A stretch of 64,000 nt of DNA from Gammaproteobacteria bacterium. Its GTDB lineage: Bacteria > Pseudomonadota > Gammaproteobacteria > Legionellales > Legionellaceae. The position numbers and the translations under genes are program-made. The DNA lies in contig JANSXK010000007.1 in assembly GCA_024742995.1 (NCBI GenBank), forward strand, positions 1 to 64,000. The letters run 5' to 3'. Under the pieces are notes generated by a model. It was not told the DNA's origin. It was given only the letters and a program-made list of their open reading frames with translations, and made no database searches. Numbering within the stretch: the stretch's first letter is position 1; every line of letters starts with the position of its first letter. Shown here in pieces: positions 18,989 through 28,335 of the stretch.

Positions 18989-20716
18989 ATGAAACAACAG
19001 TTGGAAAGCTTAATTCAGAAAGCCTTGGCAGAAATATCTCCGAACACAGCGCCTATTCCTATAACGCTGGAGCGCCCTCGTGATCCAAGTCATGGAGACT
19101 GGTCAAGTTCGATCGCCATGGTAGCGGCCAAATCGCTCAAACAACCCCCGCGCGCTATTGCAGAGCAATTGATCGCGCTTATGCAGACCGATGACAATAT
19201 TGAGGCTATTGAACTGGCTGGCCCAGGATTTATTAATTTTAAGCTCAGTAAAGGTTATTTACACCAACAGTTGGAAAATATTTGGACTTCACCCAGCTGC
19301 GGTGTGGTGCCTGCCAACTACCCTGAAACTGTGATCATTGACTATTCCTCCCCTAATCTCGCTAAAGAAATGCATGTTGGTCATTTGCGCTCCACCATTA
19401 TTGGTGATGCTTTAGCGCGTATCCTGTCTTTCCAAGGCCAAACGGTGATACGTCAAAATCATATCGGTGACTGGGGTACACAATTTGGCATGCTCATGGC
19501 CCATATGCACGCGCTAGAAACTGACACGAAACAAACCTTTGATTTGAGTGATTTAGAAAGCTTTTATCAAGCTGCAAAAAAACGCTTTGACGAAGACAGC
19601 AATTTTGCTGATGAGGCACGTGCTTGGGTGGTGAAATTACAAGCCCATGAACCAGTATCTCAAGCATTATGGACACGTTTCATTAGGTTATCACTCGCTC
19701 ACTGTCAAAGCCTGTACCAACGATTAGGTGTCTCTTTGACCGAGAAAGATAATCGTGCGGAAAGTGCTTACAATGACATGTTGCCGAAAGTCGTTGATAG
19801 CCTGCAAACACAAGGCCTCCTTACCGATCAAGATGGCACAAAATGTGTATTTTTAGAACAATTCAAAGGCAAGGATCAACAACCCTTGCCTATTATTGTC
19901 CAGAAAAAAGATGGCGGCTATTTATACGCCACTTCAGATTTAGCAGCACTGGACTATCGAGACAAAATCTTACACGCAGATCGTATTTTGTACGTGGTTG
20001 ACGCTCGTCAATCCCTGCATTTTCAGCAAGTGTTTGCTTTGGCCCTAGCCGCAGGATTTGTCTCCCCTCAAATTTGTCTCGAACATATTGAATTTGGGAT
20101 GATCCTAGATAAAGCAGGCAAACCCTTCAAAAGCCGTGAAGGCAGGGTCACAAAACTGGTGGATTTGATTGATGAAGCCGAACACCGCGCTGCTGCATTG
20201 ATTGCTAGCAAAAACCCGCATCTTTCCGAACAAGACTGTCAAAATATGGCAACTGTTATCGGCATTGGTGCAGTAAAATACGCAGATTTATCTAAAAACA
20301 GAGGATCAGATTATATCTTCGATTGGGATACCATGTTGAGCTTTGAAGGCAACACTGCTCCTTATCTACTCTATGCAAATACACGTATTCACAGTATCTT
20401 TCAAAAAGCGGGTATCACTCCTGAGTCATTATCAAGACCTTTACAAATTGAAACTGCTCAGGAAATAGCGCTAGGTAAGCATTTGGCCTTATTCCCGGAT
20501 ACCATCGCATTAGTAGGCGCTAAAGCCACGCCTCATCTCTTATGCACCTATCTGTACGAACTTGCTGGTTTATTTTCCTCGTTTTATGAACATTGTCCCA
20601 TCTTATCTGCCGAAGCACCACAGCAACAATCACGGCTAAAAATTGCGGCTTTAACCTCTAAAATTCTGGAGAAAGGCTTAGATCTTTTGGGGATTAAGAC
20701 ATTAAAAAAAATGTGA
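18989..20716 (+). CDS. argS: arginyl-tRNA synthetase
   Basis: A 575-residue class I synthetase that charges tRNA-Arg. The N-terminal additional domain (residues 1-110) ends in GPGFINFKLS. The HIGH-type motif is SSPNLAKEMHVGHLRST, starting near residue 118. ArgRS lacks a canonical KMSKS; the equivalent KPFKSREG follows at about residue 380. The C-terminal anticodon-binding domain ends KILEKGLDLLGIKTLKKM, as in other ArgRS. The ATG has no strong ribosome binding site, but the promoter and the conserved N-terminus support it. Length is normal. Confidence 0.97.
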   Translation: MKQQLESLIQKALAEISPNTAPIPITLERPRDPSHGDWSSSIAMVAAKSLKQPPRAIAEQLIALMQTDDNIEAIELAGPGFINFKLSKGYLHQQLENIWTSPSCGVVPANYPETVIIDYSSPNLAKEMHVGHLRSTIIGDALARILSFQGQTVIRQNHIGDWGTQFGMLMAHMHALETDTKQTFDLSDLESFYQAAKKRFDEDSNFADEARAWVVKLQAHEPVSQALWTRFIRLSLAHCQSLYQRLGVSLTEKDNRAESAYNDMLPKVVDSLQTQGLLTDQDGTKCVFLEQFKGKDQQPLPIIVQKKDGGYLYATSDLAALDYRDKILHADRILYVVDARQSLHFQQVFALALAAGFVSPQICLEHIEFGMILDKAGKPFKSREGRVTKLVDLIDEAEHRAAALIASKNPHLSEQDCQNMATVIGIGAVKYADLSKNRGSDYIFDWDTMLSFEGNTAPYLLYANTRIHSIFQKAGITPESLSRPLQIETAQEIALGKHLALFPDTIALVGAKATPHLLCTYLYELAGLFSSFYEHCPILSAEAPQQQSRLKIAALTSKILEKGLDLLGIKTLKKM

Positions 20717-20742
20717 AACACATGTCATGCTATCTACTAGAT

Positions 20743-21852
20743 TTATTTAAGTGATGGCCCTTTCGGCAATAAATGCGCTTTCATAGCAGCATTTAACTCG
20801 GGTATAGCTGTTGATAACGTGCTGAGAGCGGCAACCATTTTTCTTAACGACGCATTCTGATACTCGTTCGTTTTAAGCTTCATATTCACTAATCTACCCC
20901 AAGACATCAGAATACCCTCAGATGCTGCTTCAAATGCATCAAGTCCTTCTTTGGTTAAGGGCTTGTCACAATGAGATTGATACAATGTCGATAAATCTTT
21001 GATAATCTTCCCAACCGTCTCTCCTACAAAATTAGATTGATTACCATGAAGCGACGCCGTTTCAAATTCGGCAAGATATGTATGAAATAGCTTAGAATAT
21101 TGACTCCGAACTTCAGGCTCCAATTCTGCTTCTATAAACGCTTGCATGGCTTCTGCATTCGGTTCATCATCAAACGCTTCATCATCAAACGCTTCATCAT
21201 CTGCGTCAACCGCTGTGGTATCATTTTTTTCGCCAACACCATAATCTTGATTAGCCGCATCTAATTCAGCTTCCGCCTTAGCAATATAGGCATCAATATT
21301 AGCTGCGATCTTCTCAGGATCTTCATATTGATCGAGATCTTCACCTTCATCACCCAAGCTTAGACTGTCATCATCATCTGAATCCGTATCAAAAACTTTT
21401 TCATCAGCATTGCGCGCATCAGGCTTACTGATGAATGCGTCTAATTCATTCGCAGTTTCACGAACAGCTGTGTCAATAGAAGAAGTATCTACATCACTCA
21501 TGTCTTCTTCATCAGTATCAGCATATGCTTCTGATAGTAATTTTTTCCCTTTTGAAAAAGGATCGTCAGGATGATCAATAGCATTTTGAAGCAAATCTTG
21601 AATATATACGTGTAAAGCATCTAACGCTTCCTCAGAAGCATCAAGCTCGAAATTTGCATACCATGCCTCAGCAATTTTTTTCAATTCCTGACTTAAAGCG
21701 GGCGTCATCGTCATATGCTCAGAAAATAACGCTACAATCGCATCAAGATATTTTGAACGACTAGGATTACCCTCATAAACATCTGAAAGTGCCGTGTTCG
21801 CGAGTTTCAAAATCTCTTTTATTTGTGCTTCTATGGCAGGATCCAAAGGCAT
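20743..21852 (-). CDS. acidic helical protein with short Asp-rich repeats, function unknown
   Basis: A 369-residue protein with no signal peptide or membrane segment. Residues about 1-110 and 255-369 are predicted helical. The middle (about 115-235) is very acidic and low in complexity, including DTDSDDDDSLSLGDEGEDLDQYEDPEK and the tandem DDEAFDDEAFDDEP. The acidic linker joining two helical lobes suggests a flexible scaffold or chaperone-like binder. I recognise no family. The gene stands alone, with a 12-base perfect inverted repeat just before its ATG. Such proteins are common among Legionellales secreted candidates, but the sequence gives no proof of secretion. Confidence 0.65.
   Translation of the reverse strand: MPLDPAIEAQIKEILKLANTALSDVYEGNPSRSKYLDAIVALFSEHMTMTPALSQELKKIAEAWYANFELDASEEALDALHVYIQDLLQNAIDHPDDPFSKGKKLLSEAYADTDEEDMSDVDTSSIDTAVRETANELDAFISKPDARNADEKVFDTDSDDDDSLSLGDEGEDLDQYEDPEKIAANIDAYIAKAEAELDAANQDYGVGEKNDTTAVDADDEAFDDEAFDDEPNAEAMQAFIEAELEPEVRSQYSKLFHTYLAEFETASLHGNQSNFVGETVGKIIKDLSTLYQSHCDKPLTKEGLDAFEAASEGILMSWGRLVNMKLKTNEYQNASLRKMVAALSTLSTAIPELNAAMKAHLLPKGPSLK
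21163..21207. repeat. 15-base tandem repeat inside the acidic protein gene
   Basis: The unit TTCATCATCAAACGC occurs twice exactly (21163-21177, 21178-21192) and a third time with changes (21193-21207). It encodes DDEAF on the minus strand. The period is a multiple of three, so loss or gain of a unit keeps the frame. Confidence 0.8.
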
Positions 21853-21864
21853 CTTTAATTCTCA

Positions 21865-21898
21865 TTCTTGGTCTATTACTATAGGTATAGACCAAGAA
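21865..21898. promoter_or_regulatory. 12-base perfect inverted repeat before the acidic protein gene
   Basis: TTCTTGGTCTAT (21865-21876) and its exact complement (21887-21898) flank a 10-base spacer. The element lies 12 bases upstream of the acidic protein ATG and 20 bases after the stop of the oxidoreductase gene on the same strand. There is no T-run, so an operator or a leader hairpin fits better than a classical terminator. Confidence 0.5.
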
Positions 21899-21918
21899 CA
21901 AGTGAATTGAAAGCACTG

Positions 21919-23010
21919 TTACCCAAATAGCGTAGGATAATCGGTGTATCCTTTGCTATCACCGCCATAGAACGTGGTTTGATCTGGCTCATTTAAGACC
22001 GCATTTTGTTTGAATCGCGCCACCAAATCTGGATTGGCAATATAGGGTTTACCGAATGCAACTAAATCAGCATAGCCACTTGAAACAGCCTCAATAGCCA
22101 AATCTCGAGTATAGCCATTATTGACCATCCAAGCACCATTAAATGTTTTTCTAAGCGCATGAAAATCTAGACCTTGGCAATCACGTGACCCACCCGTAGC
22201 ACCTTCAATTACATGGACATAAGCAAGATTTAAGCGATCCAATTCACGAATCAAGGGAAAATAAAGATCAGCTGGCGCACTATCCATCGCGCCAGCCGCT
22301 GGACTTACAGGTGATAAACGTATCCCCGTTCGACTGGCACCAATTTCAGTGGTAATGGCTTCTGCGACTTCAATCGCAAAGCGCAATCGATTGTTAATCG
22401 CACCACCATATTGATCGGTTCTCTGGTTGGAAGCATCACTCAAAAATTGCTGAATGAGATAGCCGTTTGCAGCATGGATTTCAACCCCATCAAATCCAGC
22501 TTCTATCGCATTCCTAGCCGCCAATCGATAATCGGTAATAATGGCTGGAATTTCTTCTAAAAATAGCGCTCGTGGCATGCCTAATTCGGCAAATGTACCA
22601 TTTTCAATAAAAGTTCTACCTCCTACTGGTAAAATGGCCGAAGGTGCAACAGGCGCATTGCCACCAGGCTGCAAAGATGGATGTGACACCCTGCCAACAT
22701 GCCACAACTGCGCAAAAATGGCGCCTCCTTCTGCATGCACCGCATCAGTCACCAATCGCCAACCTTTCACTTGAGCTTCTGAGTACATTCCAGGTGTCCA
22801 AGCATAGCCTTTTGCAGTAGGTGAGATTTGCGTTGCTTCAGAAATAATCAACCCTGCCGTTGCCCGCTGCGCATAATATTCCGCATTTAAAGCACGAGGA
22901 GCATCAGTACCATGAGTGGCGCGATTGCGCGTGAGTGGTGCCATGACACATCTATTTTTTAATACCAATTCACCCATATCAAACGGTGTAAATAAAACAT
23001 CTGAATTCAT
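21919..23010 (-). CDS. old yellow enzyme family NADH:flavin oxidoreductase (NemA-like)
   Basis: A 363-residue FMN-dependent TIM-barrel ene-reductase. Members reduce activated double bonds, N-ethylmaleimide and nitro compounds with NAD(P)H. Typical segments are LFTPFDMGELVLKNRCVMAPLTRNRA at the N-terminus, IFAQLWHVGRVSH, GFDGVEIHAANGYLIQQFL with the His-x-x-Asn pair that binds ligands, NQRTDQYGG and LVAFGKPYIANPDL. The ATG has AAAGGA seven bases upstream. No regulator of the NemR type lies nearby. The physiological substrate is not known. Confidence 0.92.
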   Translation of the reverse strand: MNSDVLFTPFDMGELVLKNRCVMAPLTRNRATHGTDAPRALNAEYYAQRATAGLIISEATQISPTAKGYAWTPGMYSEAQVKGWRLVTDAVHAEGGAIFAQLWHVGRVSHPSLQPGGNAPVAPSAILPVGGRTFIENGTFAELGMPRALFLEEIPAIITDYRLAARNAIEAGFDGVEIHAANGYLIQQFLSDASNQRTDQYGGAINNRLRFAIEVAEAITTEIGASRTGIRLSPVSPAAGAMDSAPADLYFPLIRELDRLNLAYVHVIEGATGGSRDCQGLDFHALRKTFNGAWMVNNGYTRDLAIEAVSSGYADLVAFGKPYIANPDLVARFKQNAVLNEPDQTTFYGGDSKGYTDYPTLFG

Positions 23011-23088
23011 AAATGTCCTTTTGCAGAAATAGTTGTTTTTTCATAACGATACGCTAAGATAGCACAAAATATTTTTCGAACCTATCCC

Positions 23089-23937
23089 ATGCCAGAACTC
23101 CCTGAAGTAGAAACCACGCTCTTAGGTTTAAAACCTCATTTGCTGCATCAAACCATCCAAAACATCACGGTGCGGCAATATCAATTACGCTGGCCCATTC
23201 CGAGAGATATTCATGCAAAAACCCGCGGTCACGTCATTCAAACGCTCAGCAGACGTGGTAAATATTTATTGATTGGATTAGACAATGGTACCCTGCTAAT
23301 CCACTTAGGCATGTCGGGCCGTTTCAGTTTGGTGTCGCCACAAACACCTCCAGGAAAACATGATCATATCGATGTCACACTCAGCAACCAATTACTGCTG
23401 CGATACAATGATCCTCGTCGTTTTGGCGCATTTCTATGGGTGGAAGATCGACCTATTTTACAACATCCATTACTGGTTAAATTGGGATTAGAACCCTTTG
23501 ATCCTGAATTCACAGGCTCTTATTTATATCAACAAGCACGCAAACGCACCATGCCGATCAAATTATTTATCATGAATCATCACATCGTTGTAGGCGTAGG
23601 GAATATTTATGCGACAGAAGCATTGTTCATGGTAAATCTTCATCCCAACACACCGGCAAAACATGTTTCAGCAATTGTCATGGATAAACTTGCAACCATC
23701 ATTCAAACCTTGCTTCAACAAGCCATTCAACGCGGAGGGACTACCTTAAAAGACTTTTTGGGTACGGACGGACGGCCTGGATATTTTAGTCTCGAATTAC
23801 AAGCCTATGGCCGCAATGGCTTGCCCTGTGTTAATTGTGAAACCTTATTAACCAAATGCTCGATTGGACAACGAACATCGACTTTTTGCCCTAATTGTCA
23901 ACAGATGCCTCTAGAAAATCCAAATACATACCTATAA
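23089..23937 (+). CDS. mutM: formamidopyrimidine-DNA glycosylase
   Basis: A 282-residue Fpg that removes 8-oxoguanine and other oxidised purines and nicks the abasic site. The N-terminus MPELPEVETT holds the catalytic Pro2 and Glu3, Lys58 stands in RRGKYLL, and the H2TH region includes VGVGNIYATEALF. The C-terminal zinc finger has CVNC and CPNC, each closing a pair of ligands. It is about a dozen residues longer than E. coli MutM, mostly as a tail after the finger. That tail overlaps the convergent gshB gene by 47 bases. Confidence 0.96.
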   Translation: MPELPEVETTLLGLKPHLLHQTIQNITVRQYQLRWPIPRDIHAKTRGHVIQTLSRRGKYLLIGLDNGTLLIHLGMSGRFSLVSPQTPPGKHDHIDVTLSNQLLLRYNDPRRFGAFLWVEDRPILQHPLLVKLGLEPFDPEFTGSYLYQQARKRTMPIKLFIMNHHIVVGVGNIYATEALFMVNLHPNTPAKHVSAIVMDKLATIIQTLLQQAIQRGGTTLKDFLGTDGRPGYFSLELQAYGRNGLPCVNCETLLTKCSIGQRTSTFCPNCQQMPLENPNTYL

Positions 23938-24838
23938 TATCCACACCAGAAGCCGCAGCAATTTGACGCACGCAGGTAGGACTGGTTACATTGATTTCTG
24001 TAACATAACCACCAATTACATCCACCCCAACGAAATATAATTCTTGCGCAATCAAACGAGGCGCCAATGCGGCACACAAATCACGATCGTGATCTGTAAT
24101 AGGCACCACCTTACCAGTCCCGCCCACTGCCAAATTGGCCCGAGACTCTCCCGAAGCAGGAAATCTTGCCAACGCATGAGCACACGGTTCTCCATTGATA
24201 AGAATGATCCGCTTATCACCCTCGGTTTGAATTTCAGGGATATAACGCTGCGCCATGATACATTGCGTTTCTTTTGCGGTGAGCAATTCTAAAATGACTC
24301 GCAAATTACGACCATCTTTGTCCACATGAAATATCGATTGTCCTCCCATCGCATCTAAGGGTTTCAAAATGATAGATTGATGTTCATGCCAAAACGCATG
24401 CAACCCTTCCAAATTTGCAGAAACCAACGTTGGCGGACACAGTTCCGGATACTGTAATAAACTTAATTTCTCGTTATGATCGCGTAAGCTTTGTGGTTTA
24501 TTGGTCACCAACACACCTTGACGCGCTACTAATTCCAACATTTGTGTGGCATAAAGATAAGCAGCATCAAACGGCGGATCTTTGCGGATTAAGATGATAT
24601 CAAACGCCGTCAACACCTCAACACCAATATGTTGCTCTTTCCAATATGAAAACGTGTCATCCACAACAATGTGCGTCAAATCAGCAAAAACCTCGCCGTC
24701 TTTGGCAAACAAATCTTTGAACGTGAAATAACTACAGGTCCAACCACGCGCATGAGCACGACTCAACATCGCAAGCGTCGTATCCAATTCTGATTTGACG
24801 TTGGCCAAATCATCCATAAACACGGCTATTTTCATCAT
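23891..24838 (-). CDS. gshB: glutathione synthase
   Basis: A 315-residue ATP-grasp ligase joining gamma-glutamylcysteine and glycine. Family marks are the N-terminus KIAVFMDDLANVKSELDTTLAML, IRKDPPFDAAYLYATQMLEL, the ATP lid VTNKPQSLRDHNEKL, IILKPLDAMGGQSIFHV and the closing segment FVGVDVIGGYVTEINVTSPT. Two ATGs are possible (24838 and 24835); the second has better spacing to AAGGA. The start overlaps the gshA stop, so the two enzymes of glutathione synthesis are coupled. The 3' end overlaps mutM by 47 bases. Confidence 0.96.
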   Translation of the reverse strand: MMKIAVFMDDLANVKSELDTTLAMLSRAHARGWTCSYFTFKDLFAKDGEVFADLTHIVVDDTFSYWKEQHIGVEVLTAFDIILIRKDPPFDAAYLYATQMLELVARQGVLVTNKPQSLRDHNEKLSLLQYPELCPPTLVSANLEGLHAFWHEHQSIILKPLDAMGGQSIFHVDKDGRNLRVILELLTAKETQCIMAQRYIPEIQTEGDKRIILINGEPCAHALARFPASGESRANLAVGGTGKVVPITDHDRDLCAALAPRLIAQELYFVGVDVIGGYVTEINVTSPTCVRQIAAASGVDIIGMYLDFLEASVDN

Positions 24839-26100
24839 GATATCCTTAAAGCTGCCGCCTCACGTGCAGCAGCCAATGCAGCCAAACGTGCAATCACACC
24901 ATACGCGTAAAAACGATTGTACTCACCATCGTGTGCTTGCTTTGACGGCATATTACATGCTTTGGAAAAAGCTAAAGGTTCGAAGTGCATCCCTGGTGTA
25001 TTCAGAATATCGTCCTTGCCTAACGTCTGATGCACTCGGTAAAACCCACCTACCACATACTGTCCTATCATATACACCACAGGCTCTGCCACAGCACCAT
25101 CTGCCATGGTTTCGTAACTATAAACACCCTCTTGAATCATCACTTGCGTTACGGTTTGACTGCCCTTGGTTTTGGCCATTTTACTGCGCTGTTTACGGTT
25201 TAATTGTTGGATTTCAGCAGCATCATGCACCATCATCACCCCCATCCCATAAGTGCCCCTGTCAGCCTTGACAACAACATAGGGCTTTTCCTTGATACCA
25301 AACTCACGATATTGTACTTTGATGCGACTCAAAAGCTCATCCACAGCCGTGCTCAAAGATTCAATACCCGTTTTCGCCATAAAATCCACACCATCCACAA
25401 CCGAAAACAATGGGTTAATCAACCAAGGATCAATTGAAATCAAAGCAGCAAACTCTTGAACCACCTCATCATACAAACGAAAATGATCTGATTTCAATCG
25501 ATGAGCCCATCCCAATTGCGGCATCGGTTCGACTCTTTGATCCAAATCTTGGAGAATCTCTGGCACCCCGGTTGATAAATCATTATTGAGTATCACCAAA
25601 CAAGGTTCATAATCAGCCAGACCAATCCTAGCGCCACGTCTAACCACCGGCTCTAAGACAAAAGATCCGTCCGTTTCATGTGGCACCACCGTATCCGACG
25701 ATAATTGACCCAAACGTACTTCATAACCTGCTTTCAGGAAAATATCTCGCAATATACTGAAATTTTGCACATAGAATTGATTGCGCGTGTGATTTTCTGG
25801 TAACAATAAAATCCGTTGGCAGCGATTTCCTAAAGTAGATTGGATGGCTTGCACACATAAAGCCATAAAATCTGGGTTCAGATTATTAAACCCTGCTGGA
25901 AATAAATTGGTATCCACAGGCGCTAATTTAAATCCCGCATGGCGTAAATCCACAGAAGACATCGACGGCGCGGGCGTCTGTGCCCAAGCACGCCGAAACC
26001 ACGATTCAATCGCAGTCACCTCATTGATAATTTTTTCTTCCACAGGAAATAAAGGCCCTTGCTGGGCCGTGGTTAAATTTGGTACGGGATTAATCGACAT
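24835..26100 (-). CDS. gshA: glutamate--cysteine ligase (ferrooxidans-type GshA)
   Basis: A 421-residue enzyme for the first step of glutathione synthesis. It belongs to the GshA family first described in Acidithiobacillus and spread among proteobacteria, unrelated in sequence to E. coli GshA. Seen here are SVDLRHAGFKLAPVDTNLFPAGFNNL near the N-terminus, ILLLPENHTRNQFYVQN, the ATP-binding YVVVKADRGTYGMGVM and VYMIGQYVVGGFYRVH. The frame is open from 26124, but the ATG at 26100 has AGGTG eight bases upstream. It is followed by gshB with an overlapping start, confirming the pathway. Confidence 0.92.
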   Translation of the reverse strand: MSINPVPNLTTAQQGPLFPVEEKIINEVTAIESWFRRAWAQTPAPSMSSVDLRHAGFKLAPVDTNLFPAGFNNLNPDFMALCVQAIQSTLGNRCQRILLLPENHTRNQFYVQNFSILRDIFLKAGYEVRLGQLSSDTVVPHETDGSFVLEPVVRRGARIGLADYEPCLVILNNDLSTGVPEILQDLDQRVEPMPQLGWAHRLKSDHFRLYDEVVQEFAALISIDPWLINPLFSVVDGVDFMAKTGIESLSTAVDELLSRIKVQYREFGIKEKPYVVVKADRGTYGMGVMMVHDAAEIQQLNRKQRSKMAKTKGSQTVTQVMIQEGVYSYETMADGAVAEPVVYMIGQYVVGGFYRVHQTLGKDDILNTPGMHFEPLAFSKACNMPSKQAHDGEYNRFYAYGVIARLAALAAAREAAALRIS

Positions 26101-26274
26101 GAATAACACACCTTTGAAAAGCAATGACTGCTAGCGTCAAACGAACAAATTAACATAAAATATTCATCCGTAACAAGTGACATGACGAGATAAGAAGAGC
26201 CGTGTATTGCGTTGGATTCTAAAAATTTGGAAATCAATATTAGATACCATTACCTTGCTTTAAAATGCTCTTAT

Positions 26275-26304
26275 TTTACACCATTTGTTTTTTTGTGGTA
26301 TGTT
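26275..26304 (+). promoter_or_regulatory. promoter of the 26343 membrane protein gene
   Basis: TTTACA (26275-26280) and TATGTT (26299-26304) with an 18-base spacer. Transcription would begin near 26311. This excludes the upstream ATG at 26265 and supports the ATG at 26343. Confidence 0.45.
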
Positions 26305-26342
26305 ATTGCCTTCATGATTTAAAAATATATAGATATCACTTC

Positions 26343-27725
26343 ATGTACTATTCCTATTTTGCCCTTAAAACGCTTGGACTAAAAGAATCTGATTTAAGGC
26401 AATTCTCAGAAAATGAACAACAACAAAAAGTTCGTTCACAGTGGATAAATTTATGTATGTATACCAAAAGTGCAGCAGATGTTGAAACGTACACAAACGC
26501 CTACCACAGAATGATACCTACTTATAAACCTCCTCATCCTATTCATACTTATTTTGAGGGACAATACTTTGATATTCTCCATACAACTTTCGATCTATTA
26601 CAGCGAGAGCAAATAGCAAAGTCGTACCATAATTTATTAGAAACATTTTCACAATTACCAACTGAAACAGAAAAAAAAGATTTTGCGCAACAACATGCCA
26701 CCTTCTTAAATCTGGCAAGATCCTTGCAAAAAAATCAAAAAAAATTTGATACATTCTTAGGGCAATATCTTTACCTAAAGCAAAAAGAAACCTTGGGTAA
26801 TCGTATGATACACCAATGGAGATTGCAGATGATTCGTCTATTTGCAACAGAGGGGTTGGATGATTTTGAATATCGGCATGCCTTAGTTACCGGAGCATTA
26901 CGACCTATTCTAGCCAAAGATAAATTATGCTCTCCGATTAAAATAGCTGTCGCGATACTCAATAGCATCATATTAGCCATCACCACGACACTAAACTATA
27001 TTCTTAGTTTGCATTTTCTTCTTAGAATTGGATTTTTTTTCTTGCTCATTCATCCGGTCGCCATGCTCATGGTTCAACTACCTAGAATTGCTCAAATTTT
27101 AGAGATGATGGCATGCCCTATCAATCAAATCATTAGACCATTATGCACTTATACCCATTGGTCTCCTCAAATCATCACCTTGTTATTGATACTGACTAGC
27201 CTTGTAACTTTATACGGCATGTTATATACAGCCATGCTCACCTATATGTCCGCCTTATTGCCATATATTGCATTGGGTATTTTTGCTTATATTTTATATT
27301 CGATGGGTAAACAATGTATGGCTCTTTTTAAAGAGTCTTTTGTGGCAGGAATGAGTTTTATATTAACCATCACAACAATATTCAGCATACGTGCTTACAT
27401 GGGGCACTTATTCAATGCAGGACAACATCAAAGTGACATCAAGCATACAAAACAATGGCTATCTATGTTCGGTTTGTTTTCCATGGCAACCCTATTAACG
27501 ACGGAACAACAGCGTGCGAATATCTCATTAGAGATGCTGCCGTTACCGTTACCCGAAGAAGCATCTCTGTCACAAACGATTTACGATGTTCCTCAAATAC
27601 ATACAACAAACTTATCGCATCGATTTTTTAATACAGCTAAAAATGCGCGACCCCGTCATAAACATGATATAGAACAACATCACCACCCAGTATTATCCTG
27701 TTTTGCATGCCAGCCCACAAATTAG
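26343..27725 (+). CDS. unknown membrane protein with soluble N-terminal domain
   Basis: A 460-residue protein with no recognised family. The first 200 residues are polar and predicted helical, starting MYYSYFALKTLGLKESDLRQ, which faintly recalls the first helix of a J-domain. Residues about 205-365 contain four to six membrane segments in two groups (for example IKIAVAILNSIILAITTTLNYIL and IITLLLILTSLVTLYGMLYTAML). The last 95 residues are polar and His-rich at the very end (RHKHDIEQHHHP). The start is chosen from the promoter position; there is no strong ribosome binding site. It stands alone before the rhodanese operon. A membrane-inserting secreted protein is one possibility. Confidence 0.6.
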   Translation: MYYSYFALKTLGLKESDLRQFSENEQQQKVRSQWINLCMYTKSAADVETYTNAYHRMIPTYKPPHPIHTYFEGQYFDILHTTFDLLQREQIAKSYHNLLETFSQLPTETEKKDFAQQHATFLNLARSLQKNQKKFDTFLGQYLYLKQKETLGNRMIHQWRLQMIRLFATEGLDDFEYRHALVTGALRPILAKDKLCSPIKIAVAILNSIILAITTTLNYILSLHFLLRIGFFFLLIHPVAMLMVQLPRIAQILEMMACPINQIIRPLCTYTHWSPQIITLLLILTSLVTLYGMLYTAMLTYMSALLPYIALGIFAYILYSMGKQCMALFKESFVAGMSFILTITTIFSIRAYMGHLFNAGQHQSDIKHTKQWLSMFGLFSMATLLTTEQQRANISLEMLPLPLPEEASLSQTIYDVPQIHTTNLSHRFFNTAKNARPRHKHDIEQHHHPVLSCFACQPTN

Positions 27726-27767
27726 AAACGCTATGACGACTTTTTTCAGCATCTACAAAGGATTCTC

Positions 27768-27796
27768 TTGATTGATAAAGAGAATCTAGAGATAAT
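27768..27796 (+). promoter_or_regulatory. promoter of the rhodanese-secB-gpsA group, overlapping a hairpin
   Basis: TTGATT (27768-27773) and GATAAT (27791-27796) are 17 bases apart. A 9-base perfect hairpin GATTCTCTT/AAGAGAATC (27761-27786) overlaps the -35 region. It may end transcription of the upstream membrane protein gene, although it has no T-run. Confidence 0.5.
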
Positions 27797-27825
27797 CACC
27801 CCATCTTATCAATTTGGGACAACAT

Positions 27826-28245
27826 GTGGCGTATTTGAGTCAATTTATCAACAATCACTGGCAACTTGTGTTGGCTTTTGGTGTCATCCTACTTATTATT
27901 TTCGTCTATGAATCTTTGGCTTTGAAAAAACAAGCCAAATCTCTAAGTACCTCGCAAGCGATTGAACAAATCAATCATCACAACGCTGTGATCATCGATA
28001 TTCGTGCTGCTGATTTGTATAAAAAAGGCCATATCATCGGCGCCATTCGCGCGACAGAAGCTGATTTCAAACTGCCTAAAATGAAAAAATATAAAGAAAA
28101 ACCCATTATTTTAGTGTGTGCGCGTGGACTTGAAACACAAGGACTGGCACCTAAAATCAGAGCGCTTGGCTTTAACCAAGTCATGCTATTGTCTGGTGGT
28201 ATCAGCGCTTGGCAAGCCGCCAATTTACCCCTAGTAAAAAAATAA
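27826..28245 (+). CDS. membrane-anchored rhodanese-like protein (YibN type)
   Basis: A 139-residue protein with one N-terminal membrane segment (about 12-29) and a cytoplasmic rhodanese domain. The active-site loop is LVCARGLETQG with the catalytic Cys, preceded by VIIDIRAADLYKKGHIIGAI. It corresponds to E. coli YibN, also found before grxC-secB-gpsA; grxC is missing here. The GTG at 27826 has GGGA six bases upstream; a TTG at 27814 has no site. Its reaction in the cell is not established; sulfur transfer is the family activity. Confidence 0.85.
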   Translation: MAYLSQFINNHWQLVLAFGVILLIIFVYESLALKKQAKSLSTSQAIEQINHHNAVIIDIRAADLYKKGHIIGAIRATEADFKLPKMKKYKEKPIILVCARGLETQGLAPKIRALGFNQVMLLSGGISAWQAANLPLVKK

Positions 28246-28335
28246 TGTCTGATGCTATCATGACGGTTGTGAAGATCGATATGCATGAGATGCCGCGGAA
28301 CATTTAGACCAACTTTTACCAAAAGGATCATATTT

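Noticed and set aside
24795-25271. 158-codon plus-strand frame across gshB/gshA
   Set aside because: Antisense to two conserved genes; the composition reflects the complement of their codons.
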